NCBI GenBank assembly: GCA_002709295.1
Contig: PAQL01000029.1
Span: 122,232-186,231, forward strand
Length of the DNA stretch: 64,000 nucleotides
Source of the DNA: Phycisphaerae bacterium
GTDB taxonomy: Bacteria; Planctomycetota; Phycisphaerae; Phycisphaerales; SM1A02
Direction of reading: 5' to 3'
Below are positions 49,239 to 58,849 of the stretch, piece by piece. Below the pieces are notes generated by a model. It was given only the letters and a program-made list of their open reading frames with translations, had not been told where the DNA came from and searched no databases. Each line of letters starts with the position of its first letter. Within the stretch, counting starts at the first letter, position 1. A program made the position numbers and the translations under genes.

Positions 49239-50087
49239 TCAGTCGATGATTCTCCGGATCGCGTCCCCGACTCCCCGTCCGGGGGCGGAGGTCTCCCGAT
49301 CGGCCACCCCCCTCACCCGATCATCGGCCCCACCCATCGCGATGCCCAGGCCGGCTCTCTCGACCATCCCGATGTCGTTGAGTCCGTCACCGATCGCCGC
49401 GATCTCCGACACCTCGATTCCACGGGCGCGGGCATGTCGCTCCAGCATGTTCCACTTGTCGACCTCGCGGTCGAAGGCCTCGAGCAGGTGGATCGTCCGG
49501 GCCGGCGAATCCGCCGCGACCACCGCGGGCCAGGCCTGCAGCACCACACGATCCCCGAGCTCCTCGCGCAATTCGGCGGCGAGTCCCGCGAGATGGTCGC
49601 CGTCCGCGGTCGTTCCGACCCGCACGGTGTGAGCGAGATCGCCGACCTGGTCCATGGTCGCCACCCAGCGGGCGGTGACTCCATGCCGTTGAAACCACCA
49701 CCGGCTCGCCTCGTGCAGGGGATCCCACCCGATCATCCAGTAGTCGAAGCCGGCTCCGTCGGGATCCTGAAGCAGGTGGACCACGTGTCCGTCACGCAGC
49801 AGCCCCTCGGACACCCGGCGAACGACGTCCTCGTCGACGATGAAGCGATCGAGCGTCCGGCCCGTGGCGGCATCGTGGAGCAACGCCCCTCCCGCCCCGA
49901 TCATCACCCCTTGCCGACCGATCCGATCCAGAGCCTCCCCGCTCTCCAGCCACGATCGTCCGGTGGCCACCACGATCTCGATCCCCGCCCCTCGAGCATC
50001 CTCGATCGCCGCGAGATCGTGCTCACTGACCCCGTCGGGCCCCAGCAGCGTGCCGTCGAGATCGATCGCCAGGAGACGGATGGACAT
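49239..50087 (-). CDS. HAD-superfamily (Cof-type) hydrolase
   Basis: MSIRLLAIDLDGTLLGPDG; VVATGRSW; EIAAIGDGLNDIGMVERAGLGIAMGGA. Confidence 0.9.
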   Translation of the reverse strand: MSIRLLAIDLDGTLLGPDGVSEHDLAAIEDARGAGIEIVVATGRSWLESGEALDRIGRQGVMIGAGGALLHDAATGRTLDRFIVDEDVVRRVSEGLLRDGHVVHLLQDPDGAGFDYWMIGWDPLHEASRWWFQRHGVTARWVATMDQVGDLAHTVRVGTTADGDHLAGLAAELREELGDRVVLQAWPAVVAADSPARTIHLLEAFDREVDKWNMLERHARARGIEVSEIAAIGDGLNDIGMVERAGLGIAMGGADDRVRGVADRETSAPGRGVGDAIRRIID

Positions 50088-50226
50088 GATCGAGGCCTGC
50101 CGGGAGAGGTGCATCGGGGCCGAATCCGCGATTCGGCCCCGGGAGCGTAGTGGCTGGGCCCGGATCGGGTCTTGGTACACTCCCGGACTCGATCCACCGA
50201 CCCCTCGGGGTCAACCGGAGCCAGTG

Positions 50227-50994
50227 ATGGACGATCGCCTCAAGGAGGTCCAGACCACGGACCTCACCGACAGCCGCGTCAACCACGATTTCGTCGACTG
50301 GTTGAAGACCAAGGGCATGAACTGGCTCCTTGCGATCCTCCTGATCGCCTGCGCCTTCCTTGGATGGGACTGGTACAAGCGGAAGCAGATCGCCGAGAAG
50401 GACCAGGCATGGGCCGAACTCGAGGCTGCGACCAGCCCCGCCGCCTATCAGGGCGTCGCCACCACCCACAAGGACACCGGCGCGATCGCGGAGATCGCCA
50501 TGCTCCAGGCCGGAGACTCGCTTCTGCGATCCGTGCTCACCGGTCTCAAGCCCGGCATGACCGCCGACGCGGAAGGCTCCGCCCTGACCCCGGAGGAACG
50601 AACCACCTACCTCGAGGACGCAGACGGCTTCTACGAGCAGGCCGGAACGATGGCCGCCCGTCGCGGTGGACTGCCCGCCAAGCCGATCGGGATGGCCTCC
50701 CTCTTCGGACGAGCCGCGATCGCCGAGGCTTCGGGAAGGATCGGTGACGCCCGGACCCACCTCGAGGCCGTGATCACGATGTCGGAACCCGAGTTCCCCG
50801 TCTTCGCCGATCAGGCCCGGGCCAGACTCGCCAACATCGACGCGGTCGTGGCCTCCAGCGAGCTCCCGTCCACCACCATGATCCATCGACCGAGCGAGGA
50901 GGGCGAGGCCTACACCGCGCCGACCGCCGAAGGTCTCCTCGAACTGTTCGACGATCCCGCGAACGACGCCGGCGAAGAACCCGCCGCCCCGTGA
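50227..50994 (+). CDS. Membrane-anchored TPR/YfgM-like protein
   Basis: MNWLLAILLIACAFLGWDWYKRKQIAEKDQAWAELEAA plus helical repeats; TACACT -10-like box upstream. Confidence 0.6.
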   Translation: MDDRLKEVQTTDLTDSRVNHDFVDWLKTKGMNWLLAILLIACAFLGWDWYKRKQIAEKDQAWAELEAATSPAAYQGVATTHKDTGAIAEIAMLQAGDSLLRSVLTGLKPGMTADAEGSALTPEERTTYLEDADGFYEQAGTMAARRGGLPAKPIGMASLFGRAAIAEASGRIGDARTHLEAVITMSEPEFPVFADQARARLANIDAVVASSELPSTTMIHRPSEEGEAYTAPTAEGLLELFDDPANDAGEEPAAP

Positions 50995-52169
50995 CCGACG
51001 AGTCGGCCAGCGAGAACGAGGCCGGTGCCGCCGGCGGGTTCGAGGAACTCCTCGGCTCCGGCGGCAAGGTGGATCGAGACGCCCTCTACCGTCTGCACGA
51101 GGCCCGCGAGGAAGACGATGCGCCGGTGACCGTGTGGTTCGAGCTGAACCGGGATCTTCAGAAGAGACTCGATCGATATCTCGTCGATCGCATCCCCTTC
51201 ATGAGTCGGACCGCCCTCCAGCGACTCATCGACGAGGACGCGGTCCGGGTCAACGATCGACTCCCCAAGGCGAGCACCCGACTTCGACAGGGTGACGTGG
51301 TCCGGGTCGTCCTCCCACCCCCGCCGTCCAACGAGATCCCCCCCGAGGACATCCCCCTCGACGTGATCTTCGAGGACGACGATCTGATCGTGCTCAACAA
51401 GCAGCCGGACATCATCGTCCATCCCGCGAGGGCCATGAAGTCGGGCACGATCGTGAACGCCCTGAGCTGGCGCTTCCGACACCAGACCTCGGGTTCGCTG
51501 TCCACCGTCGGGGAGGAGTTCGCGCGTCCCGGCATCGTGCATCGACTCGATCGGTTCACCACCGGCGTGATGGTCGCGGCCAAGAGCGACACCGCCCACT
51601 GGCGTCTGGGACATCAGTTCCAGAATCGAACCGTCGACAAGCGCTACCTGGCGGTCGTTCACGGCGAGGTCCGGCTCGACGAGGACCTCGTCGATCTCCC
51701 CCTCGGCAGGCATCCGAGGATCTTCGATCGGTACGCGGTCCGTCACGACGAATCGGGAAAGCAGGCGAGGACGATCTACCGGGTCCGGGAGCGCTACGAG
51801 GGCTACACCCTCGTCGAACTCGAGCTGCTCACCGGCAGAACCCACCAGATCAGGATCCATCTGGCGGAGACCGGGCATCCGATCGTGGGCGACGACTACT
51901 ACGGAGGCCGTCGGATCAGCCGCGGCAACGTGATCCCAAGGGGTGGGGATCGCCCGGATCGGACCCGCGACGAGCCACTCATGGCCCGTCAGGCGCTGCA
52001 TGCGGCGAGACTGGAGTTCGACCACCCCATCTCCGGCGAACGGGTGGTCTTCGACGCGCCCCCGTGGAGCGACATGGGCGAACTGATCCGGGTGCTCCGC
52101 GATCACCGTTCACCGGTGAGCGTCGATGTCCCGAACACCCTGGTTCCGATCGATCCCCCCCCGGCCTGA
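50991..52169 (+). CDS. RluA-family pseudouridine synthase with N-terminal S4 domain
   Basis: RLDRYLVDRIPFMSRTALQRLIDEDAVRVN (S4); GIVHRLDRFTTGVMVAAKSD; LLTGRTHQIRIHLAETGHPIVGDDYYGG. Confidence 0.93.
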   Translation: MTDESASENEAGAAGGFEELLGSGGKVDRDALYRLHEAREEDDAPVTVWFELNRDLQKRLDRYLVDRIPFMSRTALQRLIDEDAVRVNDRLPKASTRLRQGDVVRVVLPPPPSNEIPPEDIPLDVIFEDDDLIVLNKQPDIIVHPARAMKSGTIVNALSWRFRHQTSGSLSTVGEEFARPGIVHRLDRFTTGVMVAAKSDTAHWRLGHQFQNRTVDKRYLAVVHGEVRLDEDLVDLPLGRHPRIFDRYAVRHDESGKQARTIYRVRERYEGYTLVELELLTGRTHQIRIHLAETGHPIVGDDYYGGRRISRGNVIPRGGDRPDRTRDEPLMARQALHAARLEFDHPISGERVVFDAPPWSDMGELIRVLRDHRSPVSVDVPNTLVPIDPPPA

Positions 52170-52172
52170 CGC

Positions 52173-53390
52173 TCAGCGGAGCTTGACCAGGGCGAAGGCG
52201 GCCATCGAGAGCACGATGGTGATCAGCCAGAACCGGGTCACCACCTGCTGCTCGCTCCAGCCCCCCAGATGGAAGTGATGATGGATCGGACTGCAGCGGA
52301 GCAGCCGCCGTCCGGTGCCGGTCCGGATGCGGGTGAACTTGAACCACCCGACCTGGACCACCACGCTTCCGATCTCGAGGAAGAAGATCCCCCCGATCAG
52401 GATGAGCATGATCTCCTGCCTCATCGCCACCGCCAGGTAGCCGAGGAGACCGCCGAGGGCCAGACTGCCGGTGTCGCCCATGAAGACCTTCGCCGGACTG
52501 GAGTTGAACCAGAGGAAGCCGAGACACGCCCCCGCCATCGCACCGGCGACCACCATCAGGTCCCCCCCCCCCTCGACGTAGGGGATGCTCAGCATGATGG
52601 CGGATTCGCGGAAGGCGCCCAGCCTCGCCACGATCATGAACGCGATGGCCGCGATGGTCATGACGCCCGCGGCGAGACCGTCCATGCCGTCGGAGATGTT
52701 CACCGCGTTGCTGGTGCCGGCGATCACGAGGGTTCCCAGCAGAACGAACATGCCGACGCCGAGGACGATGACCCCGGTCTCCATCCGCGGCTGGTCGAGC
52801 ATCGAATCCGGCGCCACCGGCACGAAGGTCCTCTGGAAGGGCAGGTTCAGCACGCGGGCCGCCTCCGACCCCAGCTCCGCGCTCTCGACCGTGCCCTGCG
52901 AGAAGAGGACCCATGAGAAGAGGGCCGCCAGTCCGACCTGGAACAACAGCTTCTCCCACGGCCGCAGACCGTCACGGGATCCGGGACTCCGGCGGGCGGT
53001 CGTGAGCTTGAGCCAGTCGTCCGCCATCCCGATCAGGCCGAAGGAGAGGACCACGGCGATCGCGATGTGGACGTAGCGGCCGCTGAGGTCCGCGAGCAGA
53101 AGCGTGGTGGCGATGATCGAACCACAGATCAGGATCCCGCCCATGGTCGGGGTTCCCGCCCGGGATCGCATCAACTCGTTCACATCCGTGTTGTGGAACT
53201 CCGGAGCGTCCCCGACCTTCTGCCGCACCAGCCAGCGGATCGTCCTCGGTCCGAAGGCGAGCACCAGACCGAAGGAGACCAGAACGGCGAGGAAGGCGCG
53301 GAACTCGACCTGGTAGAAGACCTGCAGCACGCGGATGAGACCGGTGCTCTCGAGCGTCTCCTGGAACTGAAGGACGAGAAAGTAGATCAA
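52173..53390 (-). CDS. mraY: Phospho-N-acetylmuramoyl-pentapeptide-transferase
   Basis: RAGTPTMGGILI; GMADDWLKL; NISDGMDGLAAGV; FLWFNSSPAKVFMGDTGSLALGG; IHHHFHLGGWSEQQVVTRFW. Confidence 0.95.
   Translation of the reverse strand: MIYFLVLQFQETLESTGLIRVLQVFYQVEFRAFLAVLVSFGLVLAFGPRTIRWLVRQKVGDAPEFHNTDVNELMRSRAGTPTMGGILICGSIIATTLLLADLSGRYVHIAIAVVLSFGLIGMADDWLKLTTARRSPGSRDGLRPWEKLLFQVGLAALFSWVLFSQGTVESAELGSEAARVLNLPFQRTFVPVAPDSMLDQPRMETGVIVLGVGMFVLLGTLVIAGTSNAVNISDGMDGLAAGVMTIAAIAFMIVARLGAFRESAIMLSIPYVEGGGDLMVVAGAMAGACLGFLWFNSSPAKVFMGDTGSLALGGLLGYLAVAMRQEIMLILIGGIFFLEIGSVVVQVGWFKFTRIRTGTGRRLLRCSPIHHHFHLGGWSEQQVVTRFWLITIVLSMAAFALVKLR
52562..52572. repeat. C11 (G11 on coding strand) homopolymer inside mraY
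   Basis: Read directly: caggt-ccccccccccc-tcgacg; coding strand GAG GGG GGG GGG GAC (E-G-G-G-D). Confidence 0.9.
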
Positions 53391-54796
53391 CCGTTGTTCT
53401 CCAGACTTCGGGTCAGTGCCTCGACCACCACTTCCAATCCGATCCCCCTCGAGCCCTTGACCAGCACCATGTCACCGGGCTCGACGAGTTCGACCGCCCT
53501 GCGTCCGGCTTCGGCCGCATCCTCGACGAGAAGGATTCCACCGGAAAACCCCGCGTCGGCAGCCGACCGGGCCAGAACGTCGCCACCTCGGGCCCGGACC
53601 ACGATCAAGTGCGTGAGATCGGTACGCCCCGCGCATTCCCCGACCTCGACATGCAGGTCCTCGGATCGCTCGCCCAGCTCGAGCATCGCCCCGAGAATCG
53701 CGACCCGTCGAGGCGGTGCCTGATCGGAGGCGCCGGTGATCTCCGCGAAGGCTTCCAGGGAGGCCTTCACCGATTCCGGGTTGGCGTTGTAGGCGTCGTC
53801 GATGACCACCACGCCGCCGAGATCGCGACGAACGAATCGCATCGCGGGCGGCTCCACCGACCTCAGGGCCGCGGCGATCCGATCGTCGGGAACCCCGAGG
53901 TGCCGTGCGACCTCGATGGCGGCGATCGCGTTCACCGCATTGTGCCCGCCGTCGAGAGCGAGTTCGCAGGCCATTCCCTCGAGCTCGATCGACTGACCGC
54001 CGCCGGCGAGGGGTGTCCGGTCCAGCAGTCGGCGATCGGCATGATCGACCGTGCCGTAGGTCACGATCCGGTCACCCCGCCGGCGTCTCGGCTCGAGCTC
54101 CGACTCGATCGCCGGTCGATCGACGTTCACCAGGCCGAGGGCCGCCCCGTCGAGGATCGTGGCCTTCTCGGCGGCCACCGCGGCCTCGTCGACGAGTCCC
54201 TCCAGATGGGCGCGACCGGTTCCGGTCACCACCGCGATGGTCGGCGCCGCGATCTCGACCAGCTTCGCGATCTCGCCGCGTCCGCTGGTTCCCATCTCGA
54301 GCACCACCCAGGCGTCTTCCCCGGAGGCACCGAGAACGGTGAGGGGCACCCCGATGTGATTGTTGAACGACCGGATGCTCGCGGTCCCGGGTCCAAGCGG
54401 GGCCAGGACCGCCTCGAGGATGCCCCGGGTGGTGGTCTTGCCGGCCGAACCGGTGACTCCGATCACCGGTGCATCGAGCCCGCGGCGATGGTGCCGGGCC
54501 AGCATCGCCATGCCGGCGATGGTGTCGTCGACGATCAGGAGCGGTAGATCGAAGGCCTCCCCGCCGCCCCGGGCCTCGACCTCGTCGGCGGCGACCATGG
54601 CCGCCACGGCACCGGCCTCCCGAGCCGCCGAGACGTGGTCGTGCCCGTCGTGCCGATCGCCGCGGATCGCGATGAAGAGCCGACCCCGGAGATCCTCGCG
54701 GGTGTCGATCCCGACCCCCGCGACCTCGATCGTCGAGTCACCGGACACCACGCCTCCGGCGGCGGTCGCCAGCGTTCCGAGGTCCCCGCGGATCAT
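53387..54796 (-). CDS. murF: UDP-N-acetylmuramoyl-tripeptide--D-alanyl-D-alanine ligase
   Basis: VIGVTGSAGKTTTRGILEAVL; DDAYNANPESVKASLEAF; VLVKGSRGIGLEVVVEAL. Confidence 0.94.
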   Translation of the reverse strand: MIRGDLGTLATAAGGVVSGDSTIEVAGVGIDTREDLRGRLFIAIRGDRHDGHDHVSAAREAGAVAAMVAADEVEARGGGEAFDLPLLIVDDTIAGMAMLARHHRRGLDAPVIGVTGSAGKTTTRGILEAVLAPLGPGTASIRSFNNHIGVPLTVLGASGEDAWVVLEMGTSGRGEIAKLVEIAAPTIAVVTGTGRAHLEGLVDEAAVAAEKATILDGAALGLVNVDRPAIESELEPRRRRGDRIVTYGTVDHADRRLLDRTPLAGGGQSIELEGMACELALDGGHNAVNAIAAIEVARHLGVPDDRIAAALRSVEPPAMRFVRRDLGGVVVIDDAYNANPESVKASLEAFAEITGASDQAPPRRVAILGAMLELGERSEDLHVEVGECAGRTDLTHLIVVRARGGDVLARSAADAGFSGGILLVEDAAEAGRRAVELVEPGDMVLVKGSRGIGLEVVVEALTRSLENNG

Positions 54797-56361
54797 CGTC
54801 CACCCTCCCGGCGATCCGAAAGCGCCTCACGAGCCACCGCACGATCATCGAAGGGTCGTCGTTCGGTGCCGACGATCTGATGGGCCTCGTGTCCCTTCCC
54901 CGCGATCACGATCACGTCTCCGGGCGAGGCCTCCTCGATCGCTCGCGCGATGCCTCGCCGACGATCCACCTCCTGCCGGAACCGGGACGCCTCCCCGGCG
55001 GTCGCGCCCCCGACGACCTCGGCCACGATCGCCGCCGGATCCTCGGTTCGGGGATTGTCGCTGGTGACCACCACCCGATCCGCGTTCTCCAGAGCGGCCC
55101 GCATCATTCGCGGTCGCTTGGTTCGATCCCGATCCCCTCCCGCGCCGATGACCGCCACCAGGGCCGCGTCCTCGGGAACGAACGGTCGGACCGCGGAGAG
55201 CACGGTGCGGATCGCATCATCGGTGTGGGCGTAGTCGATGTAGACGCGGATCGAGTCCCCCTCCTCGTGAACCGGCTCGAGCCGGCCGCGGGGAGCCGAG
55301 ATCCCTCGGATCGCCTCCACGGCATCGGACACCTCCGCGCCCATCTCGATCGCGACCAGGAGTGATGCGGTGGCGTTGAACGCGTTGTGAACGCCGATCA
55401 GAGGGACGTCGATCTCCAGCGGACGGTCGAGGATGCCCGTCCATCGGAGTCGCATCCCGTCGGCATCGTTCCGCAGGATCTCGATCCCCACGACGCGATC
55501 GACCTTCGCGGGCGCCACCCGGTCCTCGACATCGAGCCGCGTCACCCCGATGGTCCCGGCCACGCACGATTCGAGCATCGAGGCCGACGCGGCATCGTCG
55601 AGATTGACGATCGCCACCGCATCCTCGCCGAGTGACCGGAAGAGCCGGGCCTTCGCCGCGGCGTAGGCCTCCATCGTCCCGTGATAGTCGAGGTGATCGC
55701 CGGAGAGGTTGGTGAACACCCCCACCGCGAAATCGAGATCCTCGACCCTCCCCTGATCCAGGGCATGACTCGAGACCTCCATGGCCAGAAGTTCACAGCC
55801 GTTGTCCACCATGTCTCCGAGGATCTCGACGATCTCCAGCCTTCCGGGCGTGGTCACCCGGGCGGGAACCGCCTGAACCCCGTCGTGAATCTCGATCGTG
55901 CCGATCGAACCGCACCGGGCCACCCCCGCCTCCAGCACCTGTCGCACGAGGCTCGCCACCGTGGTCTTGCCGTTGGGGCCCGTGATGCCTGCGATCCTCA
56001 GACCGGACCGAGGATCGCCCCGGCGGATGTTCGCGAGGGTCGTGCCGAGCTCCAGGGGTCCCGGACAGGCCAGAGCCACGATCCCCTTCATCGAACCGGG
56101 ATCGATCCCGTCCCAGGCCGAGGGCTCGGCGATGACCAGGGTCGCCCCTCGTTCGATGGCATCGAGGATGTGAAGGCGACCGTCCGAGACCGTCCCCGGC
56201 CTGGCCACGAACCCCGCTCCGGGGATCACCTGCCGGCTGTCATCGACGAGGCGACCCACGCGAGCCGCCCCCACGCTCCCGGCCACGACCTCGACCGGGA
56301 GGTCGGGGCGGAGACGGGCCGCGGTCCCCAGAAGCGTTTCGAGGGATTCGTCGGGCGACAT
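54793..56361 (-). CDS. murE: UDP-N-acetylmuramoyl-tripeptide synthetase, meso-DAP type predicted
   Basis: IAGITGPNGKTTVASLV; MEVSSHALDQGRVEDLDF; YIDYAHTDDAI; DNPRTEDP (DAP-specificity motif). Confidence 0.93.
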   Translation of the reverse strand: MSPDESLETLLGTAARLRPDLPVEVVAGSVGAARVGRLVDDSRQVIPGAGFVARPGTVSDGRLHILDAIERGATLVIAEPSAWDGIDPGSMKGIVALACPGPLELGTTLANIRRGDPRSGLRIAGITGPNGKTTVASLVRQVLEAGVARCGSIGTIEIHDGVQAVPARVTTPGRLEIVEILGDMVDNGCELLAMEVSSHALDQGRVEDLDFAVGVFTNLSGDHLDYHGTMEAYAAAKARLFRSLGEDAVAIVNLDDAASASMLESCVAGTIGVTRLDVEDRVAPAKVDRVVGIEILRNDADGMRLRWTGILDRPLEIDVPLIGVHNAFNATASLLVAIEMGAEVSDAVEAIRGISAPRGRLEPVHEEGDSIRVYIDYAHTDDAIRTVLSAVRPFVPEDAALVAVIGAGGDRDRTKRPRMMRAALENADRVVVTSDNPRTEDPAAIVAEVVGGATAGEASRFRQEVDRRRGIARAIEEASPGDVIVIAGKGHEAHQIVGTERRPFDDRAVAREALSDRREGGR

Positions 56362-56384
56362 GCGGGTTCCAGGAGTCGATCTGC

Positions 56385-57599
56385 TCAGGGTTGAATCGAC
56401 GAATCGCGTGCCTCGGCTCCAATCCCGGCCGCGTCCGACCTCGGTCGGTGAATGAACATCGCGTCGCCGTAGCTGAAGAACCGGTACCGGCGGCGGATGG
56501 CCTCCTCGTAGACGTGCCGGATCCGGTCGAGACCGGTCATCGCGCCCACCAGGGCGAGCAGGGTCGATCGGGGCAGGTGGAAGTTGGTGAGGAGCGAATC
56601 GACCCTTCGAAACCGGTGCCCGGGCTGGATGAGCAGATCCGTGGACCAGGCCAGCGGTTCTCCGGCCGCGAAGCCGGGTGATGACGGGTCCGGCATCGAC
56701 TCAAGGGTTCGCACGCTGGTGGTCCCGATCGCGACGATCCGCCCCGAGGAGGCTCGCCTGGCCTCGTCGGCCTCGCGGATCCGTTCGATGGCCTCGGCAT
56801 CGACGAAGCACCGCTCCGAGTGCATCACATGCCCGTCGAGATCATCCGACTCGACCGGTTTGAAGGTCCCGGCTCCGACCTCGAGCGAGACCTTCACCAG
56901 GGTGCAGCCCCGCTCCTCCATGCGCTGCAGAAGCTCGGGCGTGAGGTGCAGCCCCGCGGTCGGAGCGGCGACCGAGGCGGTGACCCCCCCATCACCGGCG
57001 AAGGTGGTCTGATACCAGCCGCGATCCTCCGGACGATCCTCGGACGCCCCGTGCTCGCGTCTGGCTCGCAGGATGTACGGCGGAAGCGGGACGAGTCCGG
57101 CCTCGGCGAAAAGCCGGGCGACCAGATCCGCGGGGACCGCATCCGGACGATCGGGATCGCCCAGTCGGACCCGGACCCTTCCTTCCTCATCGACCTCCTC
57201 CACGGTCAGCAGAAGATCCAGAGGGTTCCCGGCATGATCGAGGGGCACCAGCGTGTGGCCGACCCGGAGCCGACGACTCCGCCGCAGCATCGCCCACCAG
57301 CACCCCGGCTCCACCGGCTCGGCGAGAAGACCGTCCAGACGGCCCCCGGTGTCGCTCCGAAGACAGGAGATCCGCGCGGGAACCACCCGGGTCCGATTGA
57401 GAACGATCCGGTCCCCGGGATGCAGCAGTCCGGGGAGGTCCGAGACCACGCGGTCCCGGAGCTCCACCGAGCCGTCGTCCCGATCCTCGGGAGGCAGCCG
57501 GACCTCGAGCAGACGCGCCGAATCCCGCGGCTCCGCGGGATCGGTGGCGATCAGCTCGGGGTCGAGATCGAAGTCGAGGTCGGTGAGGCGGGTTCCCAT
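56385..57599 (-). CDS. queA: tRNA preQ1(34) S-adenosylmethionine ribosyltransferase-isomerase
   Basis: DFDLDPELIATDPAEPRDSARLL; VAAPTAGLHLTPELLQRM; LEVGAGTFKPV; TNFHLPRSTLLALVGAM. Confidence 0.95.
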   Translation of the reverse strand: MGTRLTDLDFDLDPELIATDPAEPRDSARLLEVRLPPEDRDDGSVELRDRVVSDLPGLLHPGDRIVLNRTRVVPARISCLRSDTGGRLDGLLAEPVEPGCWWAMLRRSRRLRVGHTLVPLDHAGNPLDLLLTVEEVDEEGRVRVRLGDPDRPDAVPADLVARLFAEAGLVPLPPYILRARREHGASEDRPEDRGWYQTTFAGDGGVTASVAAPTAGLHLTPELLQRMEERGCTLVKVSLEVGAGTFKPVESDDLDGHVMHSERCFVDAEAIERIREADEARRASSGRIVAIGTTSVRTLESMPDPSSPGFAAGEPLAWSTDLLIQPGHRFRRVDSLLTNFHLPRSTLLALVGAMTGLDRIRHVYEEAIRRRYRFFSYGDAMFIHRPRSDAAGIGAEARDSSIQP

Positions 57600-57645
57600 C
57601 GGGAACCGATCCTAGTCGGACGACCGACACCCGGTCGGGATCGAT

Positions 57646-58134
57646 TCAGGCGGCGTCGCGGGAGACGAATCCCCCACGGTCGATCCGACCGGCCCACCAG
57701 GTCGAACCGCATTCGCTGCAGGTCCATCCCCGGATCGCCCGGTCGTGGGCCCCGGCGCAGTCGTCCACCTTCTTGTGAGCGCAGCAGCCGCATCGGTCGA
57801 GCCGAAGCAGGAACTGGACGAGCTCCTTGCGAACCAGCTTGATCCAGCCATGCAACCCGATCGAGAGCAGCACCGCTCCGACGACCGTCACCCCCGCGGC
57901 GAACCCTATGGGAACGGGGAGCTCGGTTCCGCCCGCGATGCAGAAGATGATCCCGAGAAGGAACAGCGATCCACCCAGCAGGGCGATGCCGCCGATCCTC
58001 CGATCATGGAACAGCTCGTGAACGATGGACCGCAGAAGCCATCGTCGCTCCCGGGGCCCGAGCCTCGGAAACACCTCCCCGAGCATGAGCTGCGGGGAAT
58101 GGCTTCGATAGGTCTCCGATCGACGAGCGAACAT
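57646..58134 (-). CDS. Hypothetical membrane protein with C-terminal Cys-rich (Zn-ribbon-like) domain
   Basis: Two TM segments, then RCGCCAHKKVDDCAGAHDRAIRGWTCSECGSTWW. Confidence 0.65.
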   Translation of the reverse strand: MFARRSETYRSHSPQLMLGEVFPRLGPRERRWLLRSIVHELFHDRRIGGIALLGGSLFLLGIIFCIAGGTELPVPIGFAAGVTVVGAVLLSIGLHGWIKLVRKELVQFLLRLDRCGCCAHKKVDDCAGAHDRAIRGWTCSECGSTWWAGRIDRGGFVSRDAA

Positions 58135-58189
58135 GTCCGGGAGATCGGCTCGATCCCCTCCCGACTGAAGACCCCGTGGGCTCCGGGCC

Positions 58190-58849
58190 TCAGGACGCGT
58201 CCGATACGACGGCGGAATCCTCGAAGGCTCGATCCCCGGCCGGGGGGACGTCCAGAAGAGCGGGCAACGGCGGACGATCGCGTCCCGGAGGATCGAGGAA
58301 TGGAAGGAGTTCGGCGGGCAGACGCTTCAATCCCCGCCGGACGGCCTTGCGGATGGCGTGATGCAACGCCTCGTCACGGCGGCGTCGGACCGCCTCGGTG
58401 ACGTTGAAGTCCATCTCGATCATGCTCTCGAAGGACCACCTCCATGCGTGATACTCCTCGAGACATCGGGGGCGGTAGGTCGCGAAACCGATCGCATGGT
58501 GACCGACCTCGTGGAGGAACACGGCGCAACTCATCGGACCCCGCGGATAGGGCGACTCGATCAGACGAGCGACGGTCCCATCCTTGTAGAACACCTGCCA
58601 GGCGCATCCGCTGGTGCTGGAACGCCATCGGACCACCCGGATCCCGTGCACCTTCTTCATCTCGAGCACGAGGTCGTCGTACCTCGCCTTCATCCCTCGG
58701 GAACGAACCGGCACCGACCGGGACGCCGCGGTCGCGGTGGTCTCCGGGGTCGAGGGCCCGTCGGGTCGCTCGGGTTCGGATCCGCGGATCAGATCCCAGA
58801 GCGTCCGTGGAAAGCAGTCGCGGAGCAGTCCGGCCGGACGGATGCTCAT
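58190..58849 (-). CDS. Small putative zincin-like protein (HExxH)
   Basis: Start MSIRPAGLLRDCF, coupled to the fmt stop by a 4-nt overlap; CAVFLHEVGHHAIGFATYRPRCLEEYHAWRW. Confidence 0.6.
   Translation of the reverse strand: MSIRPAGLLRDCFPRTLWDLIRGSEPERPDGPSTPETTATAASRSVPVRSRGMKARYDDLVLEMKKVHGIRVVRWRSSTSGCAWQVFYKDGTVARLIESPYPRGPMSCAVFLHEVGHHAIGFATYRPRCLEEYHAWRWSFESMIEMDFNVTEAVRRRRDEALHHAIRKAVRRGLKRLPAELLPFLDPPGRDRPPLPALLDVPPAGDRAFEDSAVVSDAS

Noticed and set aside
47353-49632. 759-aa plus ORF
   Set aside because: Antisense to the guanine deaminase, whose motifs are unambiguous.
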